Assembly: GCF_007197775.1 (NCBI RefSeq)
Contig: NZ_CP041638.1
Span: 3,720,001-3,784,000, forward strand
Length of the DNA stretch: 64,000 bases
Direction: 5' to 3'
Origin: Thalassotalea sp. PS06
GTDB taxonomy: Bacteria > Pseudomonadota > Gammaproteobacteria > Enterobacterales > Alteromonadaceae
Part shown: positions 1-8,400 of the stretch, in pieces
How positions within the stretch are numbered: the stretch's first letter is position 1
How the letters are laid out: each line of letters starts with the position of its first letter
Made by a program: the position numbers and the translations under genes
The notes under the pieces: generated by a model
The model's input: only the letters and a program-made list of their open reading frames with translations
Databases searched by the model: none
What the model was told of the DNA's origin: nothing

Positions 1-1
1 T

Positions 2-229
2 TGGGGATATCATGCCAATACTAAGCGGCAAATGCTGGATCCCGGCGATCTCGAAGAAGCGCTTGTCGCCGCCTCTGCTATTGGTGATGACAGATTGCAA
101 AAAGAGGCCACCGGCAGGGTAACCCCGGATAGTTTTACCCATGGTACTTCCGAGCAGCGGGTTGCCTGGTTTAGGCGAGGCTTTGAAAGTGGTGACATTA
201 CTCAATGCGATACTTTTTCCGGACGTTGA
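2..229 (+). CDS. Neutral zinc metallopeptidase, YpfJ family (C-terminal fragment)
   Basis: The open frame enters from the left edge and ends at TGA 227-229, so only about 75 C-terminal residues are visible. Text such as [20 protein letters not shown], then PDSFTHGTS, then [10 protein letters not shown] matches the conserved end of the YpfJ/PF04228 putative neutral zinc metallopeptidases as I know them. The zinc-binding HExxH motif would lie upstream, outside the window, so catalytic competence cannot be judged. These proteins are membrane-anchored with a periplasmic catalytic domain, and their substrate is unknown. The next gene on this strand begins 270 bases later behind its own promoter, so no operon link is apparent. 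Family recognition is confident; function remains generic. Confidence 0.75.
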   Translation, partial: WGYHANTKRQMLDPGDLEEALVAASAIGDDRLQKEATGRVTPDSFTHGTSEQRVAWFRRGFESGDITQCDTFSGR

Positions 230-284
230 TAGCGATACGGCCGCTTCAAACTGCAAATATGACAAGCTTTCGAGCCCTTTAGTA

Positions 285-298
285 TGAATACGTATGCA
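285..298. promoter_or_regulatory. LacI-family-type operator upstream of MFS transporter
   Basis: A near-perfect 14 bp palindrome, TGAATAC-GTATGCA, is centred at 291/292 with one mismatch between half-sites. The same palindrome recurs at 15576, 15603, 44212 and 44398, always upstream of alpha-glucan genes. The central CG and the form are typical of LacI-family regulators; a MalR-type protein is inferred. No regulator gene lies in the window. The centre is about 60 bp upstream of the predicted transcription start. Confidence 0.7.
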
Positions 299-317
299 AT
301 AATTTGTCAGCGCAGCC

Positions 318-345
318 TTGACCACGTACTTTGCTCCCTTATAAA
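318..345 (+). promoter_or_regulatory. Predicted sigma-70 promoter of the MFS transporter
   Basis: TTGACC at 318-323 and TATAAA at 340-345 are separated by 16 bp, a good match to the housekeeping consensus. The predicted start is near 352, leaving a leader of about 150 nt before the ATG at 501. The palindromic operator lies upstream of the -35 box rather than overlapping it. Confidence 0.55.
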
Positions 346-351
346 TTAAAA

Positions 352-407
352 ATACCAATCTCGCTAAGCGCTTTTTTTACTCTGTGAACATTTAATGAAA
401 TTGGTAT
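352..407. repeat. TACCAAT/ATTGGTA inverted-repeat element
   Basis: ATACCAAT at 352-359 and its reverse complement ATTGGTAT at 400-407 bound a 56 bp element inside the leader of the MFS transporter. Related half-elements (ATTGGTAT near 2213-2220, ATACCAAT near 3773-3780) occur in nearby intergenic or gene-end DNA. This looks like a short dispersed intergenic repeat. That is inference from the recurrence of the termini. Confidence 0.45.
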
Positions 408-500
408 AAATTCATCCTTCTGTGATCATATGAGTTGGCGCGCCAATAATAATTAACAAAAGCCCACATCGCACAGATAAAAACAACAAGTGAGCCCTCC

Positions 501-1934
501 ATGTTAGCCATGCAAAAAAACCTAAGCCGGTCGTTTTACGTCCTGCTCAGCTTACCCTCAACGGCAATGGGATTTGCCCTGTCGATTCAGATTGCGGCAT
601 TAAGCTGGTTATTAAGTACCAAATACGGACTGGATATTCATGAAGTCGGTTTGGTTTGGGCAGCAGGTCCAATCGCCGGCATTCTTGGCCAGGTAATTAT
701 CGGTATTATCAGTGATAATGTCTGGTTCTGGGGGGGGCGTCGTCGTCCGTTTATCATTGTCGGCGGTGTGCTTGCCGGAATGATGCTACTGGCATTGCCG
801 AATATTGATATTATCTCCACCTCCTTAGGTATCGATGGCCTTTTGGGTATCGCTATTGTTATCGCTCTGACTCTGGATTTATCGATTAATGTCAGTATGA
901 ATCCAACTCGTTCGATTATTGCTGATGTAACGCCGCAGGGTGAACAACGCACCAAAGGGTACACCTGGATGCAGTTAATCTCAGGTACTTTCGGGATGAT
1001 GGCTTATGCCATTGGTGCGACACTAGGTAACTACGTACTGATTTACCTGGGCGCGGCCCTGGTATTTTTGCTAGCGATAATTCCACCATTTTTCATTGAA
1101 GAGCCAAAACAGCTAACCGAAAACGAAGACGGTTCGGATAAAGGCGCGATCAGCTTTAAAGAAATTCTTATCAATATTAAGCCGCTTTGGGGCTTTTTGA
1201 TTTACGATGTCTATGCCTTATTTCTCACATTAGCCGGCATTAAAGTTGACAACTATTGGGTGGAGATTGCCTGTCTAATCCTCACCGCCTATTTTGTTAT
1301 TACAACCCTGATCCCATCGGAAAAAGGTAAAGACGAAGAACAAGCGAACTTAATTGGCTTTCGTAAAGTTTTGGCAGCGCACTCATTTAGCTGGATTGGC
1401 ATTCAGTCAATGTTTGTATTTATATTGTTTTTCTTGAAAGACAAGATGCCAGGCATTGGTGATGACGAGCTAGGTAAGATCATCAACCTAAGCTTTCTGG
1501 TTTTAAACGGCGTTGCAGCCGTGTTGCCTGCGCTTATTCTATTGCCACTTACTAAGTCTTACGGCCTGGTTCGCGTTCACACTGTCTGTATCGCGACCAT
1601 GGCGTTGGGTTACTTTGGTGTGGTGTTATTTGGCCAGAATGAGTACATGCTTTATGGCTTGATGGCATTTCTTGGCATAGGTTGGTCAGCAGTGATCTCT
1701 CTGGCGTTCGCAATTATGTCGGAAAAAATCGACCCGTCTCGCATGGGTAGCTACATGGGACTATTCAACCTTTCGGTTGTGATTCCACAGCTCGTAGTTA
1801 GCCTGGGTGTTGGTCTTGTGGTTTCGCAAGCGGATGACAAAGCCCTGATTTTCGTGATTAGCGCCGTGAGCCTGTTAATCTCTGCCATCGCCTGGATGCG
1901 CGTTGAAGAGATCAAACCAAAAGCTCTGACTTAG
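501..1934 (+). CDS. MFS sugar transporter (maltose/maltodextrin-type, SUT/GPH-like)
   Basis: This is a 477-residue polytopic inner-membrane protein with about twelve hydrophobic segments. The loop GGRRRPFI after the second or third segment is typical of the sucrose/maltose cation-symporter branch of the MFS, and a charged mid-loop near residues 205-220 divides the two halves. It probably imports maltose or maltodextrins with a cation. The substrate is inferred from the upstream operator, shared with the glgP operon and the TonB receptor/pullulanase genes. The ATG at 501 is used; a second ATG at 510 (MQKNLSR) is an equally plausible start because neither has a strong ribosome site. A hairpin at 1943 ends the unit, so it is monocistronic. 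Another sugar specificity, such as sucrose, cannot be excluded. Confidence 0.85.
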   Translation: MLAMQKNLSRSFYVLLSLPSTAMGFALSIQIAALSWLLSTKYGLDIHEVGLVWAAGPIAGILGQVIIGIISDNVWFWGGRRRPFIIVGGVLAGMMLLALPNIDIISTSLGIDGLLGIAIVIALTLDLSINVSMNPTRSIIADVTPQGEQRTKGYTWMQLISGTFGMMAYAIGATLGNYVLIYLGAALVFLLAIIPPFFIEEPKQLTENEDGSDKGAISFKEILINIKPLWGFLIYDVYALFLTLAGIKVDNYWVEIACLILTAYFVITTLIPSEKGKDEEQANLIGFRKVLAAHSFSWIGIQSMFVFILFFLKDKMPGIGDDELGKIINLSFLVLNGVAAVLPALILLPLTKSYGLVRVHTVCIATMALGYFGVVLFGQNEYMLYGLMAFLGIGWSAVISLAFAIMSEKIDPSRMGSYMGLFNLSVVIPQLVVSLGVGLVVSQADDKALIFVISAVSLLISAIAWMRVEEIKPKALT

Positions 1935-1942
1935 GAAAGATG

Positions 1943-1970
1943 AGCCAGCGGCTGCAATTCCGCTGGCTTT
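1943..1970 (+). terminator. Hairpin after the MFS transporter
   Basis: A perfect 9 bp stem (AGCCAGCGG with CCGCTGGCT) encloses an 8 nt loop, starting 8 nt after the stop codon. Only three T residues follow before an A-run, so termination may be partial. Confidence 0.6.
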
Positions 1971-2050
1971 AAAAAATTCCCACGCTCTAAACCTACCGAA
2001 CTATAATTATCACCACATCTGGGCCGTCTCACGATTCTGGATAACGCATA

Positions 2051-2067
2051 GTGGTTATATCAACCAC
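2051..2067. repeat. Small hairpin in the 1971-2226 spacer
   Basis: GTGGTT and AACCAC pair around a 5 nt loop. It stands alone between the MFS terminator and the larger hairpin at 2120. No function can be read from it. Confidence 0.3.
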
Positions 2068-2119
2068 AATAAGTTTGTGCACAACTCAGAGTTAGGGCCG
2101 AGGTTCAGTTACAACATAG

Positions 2120-2154
2120 ATTTCATTGATATAGTCATTCTATATGAATGAAAT
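2120..2154. repeat. Long AT-rich inverted repeat
   Basis: Two 15 nt arms matching at 14 positions (2120-2134 and 2140-2154) surround a 5 nt loop TCATT. It lies in the non-coding stretch 1971-2226 before the small lipoprotein gene. The 3' side lacks a T-run, so it is not an evident terminator. It could be a regulator site or a repeat remnant. Confidence 0.5.
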
Positions 2155-2226
2155 ATAGGGCAGTAAATGGGCCTCTGATAAACTCCCTACGGGTGAGTAA
2201 TAATTTAATGTGATTGGTATTATATT

Positions 2227-2562
2227 GTGAACAGACACTTTCTCATTACTTTCGTCCTTATCTTCAGCATTGCAGGGTGTGCCACATCAAATCCTGGGGT
2301 ATTTGTCGATACAAGTTACAAACCCTCGGTAGATTCTAACGAAGAATATCTCGGCGACGTACAAGGTGAATCGAGACAGCGTTGGATATTGTATTTAATT
2401 CCTATAGGCGACCCACCTTCAACCCATGAAGCTATCACCAAGGCTAAGCAGCAAATCAAAGGCACCCGGTTTCTCGCTGATATATCCATCGACGAAAAAA
2501 CCGACTGGAGTTTTGGTTACAGCGAGCAAATCATTATTGTCAATGCCCAGGCCTATCGATAA
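2227..2562 (+). CDS. Small predicted lipoprotein, unknown function
   Basis: This is a 111-residue protein beginning at GTG 2227. The N-terminus is a typical lipoprotein signal: a basic start, a hydrophobic stretch LITFVLIFS, then the lipobox IAGC with Cys18 as the predicted lipidated residue. The mature part is about 93 residues with no recognised domain. It has a central segment RWILYLIPIGDPPS and a tail rich in acidic and aromatic residues. An ATTGGTAT repeat end lies immediately upstream, and no clear ribosome site precedes the GTG. It stands alone, with 145 bases before the next gene. It is probably a periplasmic or outer-membrane-anchored protein; I do not recognise the family. Confidence 0.6.
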   Translation: MNRHFLITFVLIFSIAGCATSNPGVFVDTSYKPSVDSNEEYLGDVQGESRQRWILYLIPIGDPPSTHEAITKAKQQIKGTRFLADISIDEKTDWSFGYSEQIIIVNAQAYR

Positions 2563-2707
2563 TCGGAAGCTGGTTTTATTGACCGTATTAACTATCGAGA
2601 ATAACACCAGTCAAGGAGCCCTAACAGGTCGGATGAGAGGTTGAATTCGCGACCAGTTTGCCGTTAACATGACGTCTCATTTGCAAAATTTTTGAATCGG
2701 CGGCGTC

Positions 2708-3580
2708 ATGACTTCTTCCAAATCCGGGCAATCGACATTTCATCCCTTACCCGAGAATGCCAGCTTCAAGTTTTATGGCGGCAATGGCCCGGATGTACAT
2801 TTTTATCATGCTAACGGCTTTTCCAGCGCCACTTATCAACCATTTATCGACGCGCTAACCCAATCATTCACGGTATCCGCACTGGACTCCCGTGCGGTGT
2901 GGCCCAACATAGGTAAGCCGCCAAAAGATCGTAATTGGCAGATGTATGCCAAAGACCTGATTGCTTTCATTGAAACCCACTATGATCAGCCGATTATCGC
3001 CGTTGGCCATTCATTAGGAGCAAGCTGCACCACCTATGCGGCAATCCTGCGTCCGGATTTATTTACAGCGTTAGTGCTCATTGAGCCGGCGATGCTAAAA
3101 CGCAGTATTGCCACCGCAATTAAGTGGATGCCAGATTCAATCTTAAAGCATATTGATCCGGTTAAAACGACGCTGAAGAAACAGGACCGTTGGGCCTGTC
3201 GACAAAGTTACCGTGAGTACTGTGAACAACGTCGCAGTTTCAAACGCTTTCACCCAAAAAGCTTTGAAGCCTTTGTCGAGCATTCCGTGGTTGAAGACGG
3301 TGACGGTGTAACACTAAGGTTCCCTAAGGCATGGGAAGCTCATAATTTTTCGCGTCCGCCCTATTTACTCAAAGAAATCTCTCGATTAACAGTGCCAACC
3401 GTTGCCATCCGCGGTAAGCCGAACCTGTTCTTTTCTGATGAGATCTGGCAGCGCTGGCAAAAAAGCCAACCGAATGCGGTATTCCTCGAAGATACCGAGC
3501 ATGGCCATTTGTTGCCATTGGAAAGCCCTGACAGCTGTTATCAATTGATTGTTAAAGGGTTAGCAAAGCTAGGGCTTTAG
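2708..3580 (+). CDS. Alpha/beta hydrolase
   Basis: This is a 290-residue soluble protein with the alpha/beta-hydrolase pattern. An HANGFSSATY oxyanion-hole region lies near residue 34. The nucleophile elbow GHSLGAS falls near residue 100, and the catalytic His candidate is in EHGHLLP near residue 268. A cap region rich in basic and aromatic residues (about 130-200) separates core halves. There is no signal peptide, so it is probably cytoplasmic. The substrate could be an ester, lactone or lipid-like compound; the sequence gives no specificity. It begins at ATG 2708 without a strong ribosome site and stands alone between two small orphan genes. Confidence 0.8.
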   Translation: MTSSKSGQSTFHPLPENASFKFYGGNGPDVHFYHANGFSSATYQPFIDALTQSFTVSALDSRAVWPNIGKPPKDRNWQMYAKDLIAFIETHYDQPIIAVGHSLGASCTTYAAILRPDLFTALVLIEPAMLKRSIATAIKWMPDSILKHIDPVKTTLKKQDRWACRQSYREYCEQRRSFKRFHPKSFEAFVEHSVVEDGDGVTLRFPKAWEAHNFSRPPYLLKEISRLTVPTVAIRGKPNLFFSDEIWQRWQKSQPNAVFLEDTEHGHLLPLESPDSCYQLIVKGLAKLGL

Positions 3581-3687
3581 CGGTTGCTTTAAAGTTTGGC
3601 TATGCCATGCAGTGATCGCCATATCGACAATCTAAGCCTAATTGTGCAATAGTTATTCCATAGTTCAATATGCGAGCAGGTGGAATA

Positions 3688-3837
3688 ATGAAGATAACAA
3701 AACAAATTTCTATCCTATTGATTGTATTAGTTATCAGTGCGCTTTTTAGCGTATTTGTGGTGGCTGAGGAATTATACCAATCAACCTTAATTTATGGTCA
3801 CTCAGCAATTTTCGAAACAGAAAATTTCACCAATTAA
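3688..3837 (+). CDS. Small single-pass membrane peptide (49 aa)
   Basis: An open frame starts at ATG 3688, preceded at good distance by AGGTGG, and ends at TAA 3835. It encodes 49 residues. The N-terminus is MKITKQ, then a strongly hydrophobic stretch (ISILLIVLVISALFSVFVV) and a short polar tail. It could be a genuine small membrane protein. Alternatively it is the start of a larger signalling protein, whose N-terminus often looks like this, cut short: an ATACCAAT repeat terminus lies inside the frame near 3773 and the reading frame stops soon after. No homologue is recognised. The ribosome site is the best argument that it is translated. Confidence 0.4.
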   Translation: MKITKQISILLIVLVISALFSVFVVAEELYQSTLIYGHSAIFETENFTN

Positions 3838-3890
3838 ATTCGAGTATTATCTAATTACAGCACGTAAAAAGAATACCAGCGCATTGAAAA

Positions 3891-4214
3891 TTGCCCTTCC
3901 GGGATGGTGAAAGTATCTCCTACCCGGAAGGCAAGGCGGAAATTACCTCGATAAAACTGCGTTTAGAACCCGGCCAACAAACCCCTTTCCATTGCCACCC
4001 AATCCCCACTTTCGGTTATGTGCTGTCAGGCAAAATTGAAGTAAAAACCAAAGATGGCAATAAAACCATAATGAGCGAGGGCGAATCTGCCATCGAAGTA
4101 ATGAATACCTACCATAGAGGTCGGGCGATAGAAGGCCCGGTAGAAATCGTGGTGTTTTATGCAGGTGCCGAAGGCATCCCGACGACGGTGTTAGAGGGTG
4201 ATGATGGGTGCTGA
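3891..4214 (+). pseudogene. Cupin-domain protein, probably 5'-truncated
   Basis: About 107 residues form a single small cupin barrel. Cupin motif 1 is visible as TPFHCHPIPTFGYVLSG and motif 2 as a later GESAIEVMNTYHRGRA segment, with His residues suited to metal binding. The family members I know carry a signal peptide and about 25 more N-terminal residues. Here the frame is closed by TGA at 3885-3887, and the only available start is TTG 3891, with no ribosome site. The N-terminus therefore appears to be lost. The upstream 3840-3890 sequence reads open in another frame, which would fit a frameshift or fusion scar. It may be a decayed gene or a leaderless cytoplasmic version. The cupin assignment is secure; the intact status is doubtful. 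Confidence 0.55.
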
Positions 4215-4245
4215 GGCATCAACGCAAACGCGCGAATGTTTAACA

Positions 4246-4280
4246 GCACTTTCGCAAGCGATAACCACTCGCGAAAGTGC
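4246..4280. terminator. Hairpin between convergent cupin and amylase genes
   Basis: GCACTTTCGC (4246-4255) and GCGAAAGTGC (4271-4280) form a perfect 10 bp stem with a 15 nt loop. It lies between converging genes and probably serves the minus-strand amylase operon end and/or the cupin. T-runs are weak on both sides. Confidence 0.55.
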
Positions 4281-4295
4281 ATGATAATGGCGTAA

Positions 4296-6134
4296 TTACT
4301 TGTCGCCAGCTTCTGCTTTGTAGATAGCAAAGCTCAGTGGTGCAAGATTGATCATCACCTTACTGTCTTCTTCCGTTTTATCCTTAGCAAGTACTACCGG
4401 CTCATAACCTGCCAACGGCATATCAAACGTTTGTTTTTGATCTTCCATCGCCGTGTTAAATACCACCAGATACTGCTCAGTATCGGTAGTGCGGGTAAAT
4501 GCCAGAATACCCGGAGTATCCTGAGAATATAAGGTTTCCTGCTCAGAGATACGCAGGCCTGGGTGCTGCTGATAAATGCTAGCTAAATAAGCCAGGTCTT
4601 TGTAAAGAATGTGCTCCTGATCAAAGTTTGCATCGGCCGTAGTCGCCGTGGTACCTAACAAGTCATCATCGTTATACGAAGGTACTTTTGAAGGCATCAT
4701 GTCCTGGCGTGAATCACGGTCATGACCGTCACCAACAAAACCCTGCTCATCACCGTAGTAAACCACTGGAATACCACGAGAGAAATACATCAAAGCGTTA
4801 GATAATTTAATGCGCGCTAAGGCTTCCGATTCACTCATCTGAGGGTGCTTATTCTTCAGAAGATAAGCAAAGCGGCCCATGTCGTGGTTACCGGTGAAGT
4901 TAACCAGCATGCTGGCATCAGAATCTTCGTCTTTGTACAGCTTATCGGCTTCAAATAACTTCGCCATTACATCGGTACCTTGTTGATCAACCAAGGTCGC
5001 CTGAACCGCACTTTGGAAACCAAAATCAAGAATCGACTGTAATTTGCCGGTGGTCGTGAATTGACTTAGGTAAGCTGGATCGGCGGAATACACTTCACCA
5101 AACATAAAGAATTGCGGAATACCAATTGTCTTAGCATGGGCCAATAATGCGGGCGAAAACTCCTGCCAGAATTCGATGTTAACGTGCTTAACCGTATCGA
5201 TACGGAAACCATCAGGTTTAAATTCGGTGATCACTTCTTTGAAGATATCGATCATCCCCTGAACCACGTATGGGTTGTCGGTATCAATGTCATCTAGACC
5301 GGCAAAATCACCATAAACTGCACTTTCACCTTCCCAGGTGCTATCGCCCTGATTGTGATAATACTTGGTATCGTTTAACCAGGCCGGAACCTTGATGTCT
5401 TCGCTGCCTTTCATTACGAATGGTGTGTAACTATCACCTTCGGCAACCTGCGCCAGGGTTTTGTAATCACAAAGACCGTAAGTTTCACCCAACCATTGCT
5501 TGCCATCTTCACCATGACATTCTTTGTATTTGATAACGTCCGCAGTGTGGTTAGCGATGATGTCGAAGAATACCTTAATATTCAGCTTATGAGCCTCGTC
5601 GATAAAGGTTTTCAATTCTTCATTGGTACCTAAATGCGGGTCGATTTCGGTGAAATCTACAACCCAGTAGCCGTGATAACCACTACCGTCGTGTTGCACC
5701 GCCTGGTTGCGCATAATTGGCGTTAACCAAATGGAAGTAATACCCATATCGTGCAGGTAAGGTAGCTTGTTTTGCAGACCTTTTAAATCACCGCCGTGGT
5801 AATAGCCGGTATCCGTTTGATCGAAACCGCCACGTGACTCGAGCTTAGTTTCAGAACCATTGTCATTGTTGACATCGCCATTCTCAAAACGATCTGGCAT
5901 AACGAAGTAAAACACTTCATCACGAACATCACGTTGTTGGTACGGTGCTAAATTCTGTGCCGAGACTTTATGCCATTCAACAGCCGGAGACGACTCGATA
6001 ATATCAACCGTTTCGCTCTTTTCTGAAGAACAGGCCGATAAGCCTGCGGTTACCAGTGTTGCCAGGGCAATACTGACTGAATTTCTTAATAGATTTTTGT
6101 TTTTACGCATGTTTTTGTATTTACTTTTAAACAT
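4296..6134 (-). CDS. GH13 alpha-amylase, lipoprotein
   Basis: This is a 612-residue extracytoplasmic alpha-glucan hydrolase, last gene of the glgP-glgB-glgX-malQ operon. After a basic N-terminus comes a hydrophobic segment and the lipobox GLSAC, so it is predicted to be lipid-anchored. GH13 motifs are clear: DIIANHT (region I), DGFRIDTVKHV with the nucleophile Asp (region II), FGEVYS with the acid/base Glu (region III) and FTGNHDMGRF (region IV). A short C-terminal beta domain follows. The start at 6134 is chosen because GGGGAG precedes it at good spacing; the frame is open upstream to 6212, and a second ATG at 6110 is possible. A terminator-like hairpin separates it from malQ, so its level is probably lower than that of the upstream genes. 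It would cut starch-derived dextrins before uptake. Confidence 0.88.
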   Translation of the reverse strand: MFKSKYKNMRKNKNLLRNSVSIALATLVTAGLSACSSEKSETVDIIESSPAVEWHKVSAQNLAPYQQRDVRDEVFYFVMPDRFENGDVNNDNGSETKLESRGGFDQTDTGYYHGGDLKGLQNKLPYLHDMGITSIWLTPIMRNQAVQHDGSGYHGYWVVDFTEIDPHLGTNEELKTFIDEAHKLNIKVFFDIIANHTADVIKYKECHGEDGKQWLGETYGLCDYKTLAQVAEGDSYTPFVMKGSEDIKVPAWLNDTKYYHNQGDSTWEGESAVYGDFAGLDDIDTDNPYVVQGMIDIFKEVITEFKPDGFRIDTVKHVNIEFWQEFSPALLAHAKTIGIPQFFMFGEVYSADPAYLSQFTTTGKLQSILDFGFQSAVQATLVDQQGTDVMAKLFEADKLYKDEDSDASMLVNFTGNHDMGRFAYLLKNKHPQMSESEALARIKLSNALMYFSRGIPVVYYGDEQGFVGDGHDRDSRQDMMPSKVPSYNDDDLLGTTATTADANFDQEHILYKDLAYLASIYQQHPGLRISEQETLYSQDTPGILAFTRTTDTEQYLVVFNTAMEDQKQTFDMPLAGYEPVVLAKDKTEEDSKVMINLAPLSFAIYKAEAGDK

Positions 6135-6175
6135 TCTCACTCTCCCCATCGAGTTTAATGCAATACCACCAAGTA

Positions 6176-6204
6176 TTAAAAGGCCCGTGCATATGCACAG
6201 GCCC
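6176..6204 (-). terminator. Intrinsic terminator/attenuator after malQ
   Basis: On the minus strand, shortly after the malQ stop, a GC-rich stem (GGCC, one mismatch, then GTGCA with its complement; 6182-6203) is followed by TTTT. It lies inside the operon between malQ and the amylase, so it would reduce rather than abolish readthrough. Confidence 0.6.
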
Positions 6205-6219
6205 ATAATCAAATTTCAA

Positions 6220-8400
6220 TTAACCTTTTGGACGTTCTTTATTCATCACATCAACCAGATTATTCATGTCGATGTGTTGCCAGAATTCCTCAATGGTAAT
6301 CGGCATACGACGGCGCCAGTTAGGATGCTCGTCAACCGTACCCGGAATATTCACCTGCTCGTGTAAGCCTAGCGCATCTTCAAGCGGTACCAATAAAATA
6401 CGACTTGGTGCTTTCGCTAAGAAAGCCTGCACAGCGCGAGACAGCGCGTTATTCATCGTCGCTGGTGACAAACTTGGGAATTCATCATTATGTAAAACTC
6501 CCTCGTGCTCAAGTGCGGCTAATAACTGCTCTCGGTCGGTTACACGACCGTTGCGTTCGTCCTGACCCATTTGCTCATTCGGGTAAAGGTTCAGTTCCTG
6601 ACGCCATTTCAGATCGTTGCCCGTCCACCAACCGGCCATGGTTGATAAATCGTGAGTCGATACGGTAACCATAGATTGCTCAGGATAAATCTCAGGACGG
6701 AAAAACAAACCTGAATCCCAACGCTCAAAGAACAATACTTTGTATGACAACAAACCAGCTTCAGCCATGATCTCGCCAAAGCCGTCTGGTACGTTACCTA
6801 AATCTTCTCCGATAACCACACACTTATTGCGACGTGATTCCAAGGCAATAATGCGGAAAATTTCATCGAGCGGGAAGGTAATATAGATACCTTCATCAGC
6901 ACCCATACCCGGTGCTACCCAGTACTGACGCATCAAACCTAATACGTGGTCAATACGCAAAGCGCCTGCATGGCGCATGTTAGAGCGAAGAGCTTTAACC
7001 AGAGGTAAGTAGCCTTGCTCCTGTAATGCCACTGGATTGATCGGCGTTAAGCCCCAATCCTGACCTAAGGTATTCATCGCATCAGGTGGCGCGCCAACCG
7101 CAGCACCGGAAACATAGCTGTGCTTGTCAGCCCAGACTTCTGCACCGCTGCCGTCACAACCTACCGCTAGGTCCATGTATAGGCCAACTGGCATATCATT
7201 GGCTTTCGCAGAGCTTGCCGCCGCAGCGATTTGGGAATCCGCTAACCATTGTAGAAACTGGAAGTAACCGATACGCTCAGCGTGTTCTAGTTTAAACTGC
7301 TCAACTTCCGGGCTGTGCGGGTCCTGATATTCAACAGGCCACTTTTTCCAGCCATAAGCGTGAAAATCAATCTTTCTAAAATGCTCATATAAGGCATCAA
7401 AGGTCGCCAGTTCAAATAGGTCATCACCCATTTCATTACAAAATGCCTGGTACTGCTTAGCAACATCCGTATTTTTGTCCAGATGCTCAGTGATAAAATC
7501 CTGATACAGTAATTCCAAAACCTGATACTTCAAGTGCGCGGCATGTGGGTAGTCGATAAATTCCTGGCTATTAGCCTGCTCAACCTGCTGTTTGAAGTCG
7601 TCACTACTTACCACATCCTGTGCCGCCTGACAGCTAGCAAAGTTTGGCACTGACGTTACGTCGATATAAAGAGTGTTTAGGAAACAACGGCTGGTCGGAG
7701 AATACGGGCTGATATGACCCGGATTATTTGGATATAGCGGGTGCAATGGGTTAAGACCGATTGCAGTTACGCCGCGTTTAGCCGACTGCTCAACCAAAGA
7801 TTTCAGATCGCCAAAATCACCCATACCCCAGCTGTTATCAGATTTTAAAGAGTAAAGCTGAGCCGCCAGGCCCCACATGCGATAATCCGCAGCTTCGTTC
7901 GGGCTATAACAGGTTTTCGGGGCGACAATTAAGTGACCAGTAGAGTTCAAGCCATCTAATTCGATAGCAAGCTGATGGTAACCTTCTTCGATATGAGGCA
8001 ATACTAAAGTAAGTTTTTGATACAAAACACCATCGACATCCTGTTCGTCAACTTTGTTCAGCACACTTAACGCCTGCTCGCCAGTTAACGCTTCACCACT
8101 TTCTAAGGTGATCTGCCATTGAATCGTCTGGGCGATATCCTGAGCGGCAACACTTAAGGTTACCGTATGTTGCGGTGCTTCAGATTTCACCATAGACATG
8201 GCCGGTAGCAAGGTTAGCCAGGATTTGTTTTTTAATTCCTGGGCGCTGGCCAAAATGGCCTCATCCGAGTTTAAGTCATACCCCATGGCTTGCAGAAGCG
8301 ATTGCAACGCTTGCTGATTCGCTTGCACCATGTTGCCATAACAATCCTTGTAACTAGGATGAAAACCGACAACATCGGCTAACTGTTGTAAAGGCGTCAT
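6220..8400 (-). CDS. malQ: 4-alpha-glucanotransferase (amylomaltase)
   Basis: This is a 726-residue cytoplasmic GH77 enzyme that transfers alpha-1,4-glucan segments between maltodextrins and releases glucose. An N-terminal region of about 160 residues, as in gammaproteobacterial MalQ, precedes the GH77 barrel. Visible barrel motifs are LRIDHVLGLMR with the nucleophile Asp, VIGEDLGNVP with the acid/base Glu, and STHDLSTMAGWW with the third carboxylate. The length fits the longer bacterial form. The ATG at 8400 overlaps the glgX stop (ATGA), so translation is probably coupled. Together with GlgP it turns imported maltodextrins into glucose and glucose-1-phosphate. Annotation is firm. Confidence 0.95.
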   Translation of the reverse strand: MTPLQQLADVVGFHPSYKDCYGNMVQANQQALQSLLQAMGYDLNSDEAILASAQELKNKSWLTLLPAMSMVKSEAPQHTVTLSVAAQDIAQTIQWQITLESGEALTGEQALSVLNKVDEQDVDGVLYQKLTLVLPHIEEGYHQLAIELDGLNSTGHLIVAPKTCYSPNEAADYRMWGLAAQLYSLKSDNSWGMGDFGDLKSLVEQSAKRGVTAIGLNPLHPLYPNNPGHISPYSPTSRCFLNTLYIDVTSVPNFASCQAAQDVVSSDDFKQQVEQANSQEFIDYPHAAHLKYQVLELLYQDFITEHLDKNTDVAKQYQAFCNEMGDDLFELATFDALYEHFRKIDFHAYGWKKWPVEYQDPHSPEVEQFKLEHAERIGYFQFLQWLADSQIAAAASSAKANDMPVGLYMDLAVGCDGSGAEVWADKHSYVSGAAVGAPPDAMNTLGQDWGLTPINPVALQEQGYLPLVKALRSNMRHAGALRIDHVLGLMRQYWVAPGMGADEGIYITFPLDEIFRIIALESRRNKCVVIGEDLGNVPDGFGEIMAEAGLLSYKVLFFERWDSGLFFRPEIYPEQSMVTVSTHDLSTMAGWWTGNDLKWRQELNLYPNEQMGQDERNGRVTDREQLLAALEHEGVLHNDEFPSLSPATMNNALSRAVQAFLAKAPSRILLVPLEDALGLHEQVNIPGTVDEHPNWRRRMPITIEEFWQHIDMNNLVDVMNKERPKG

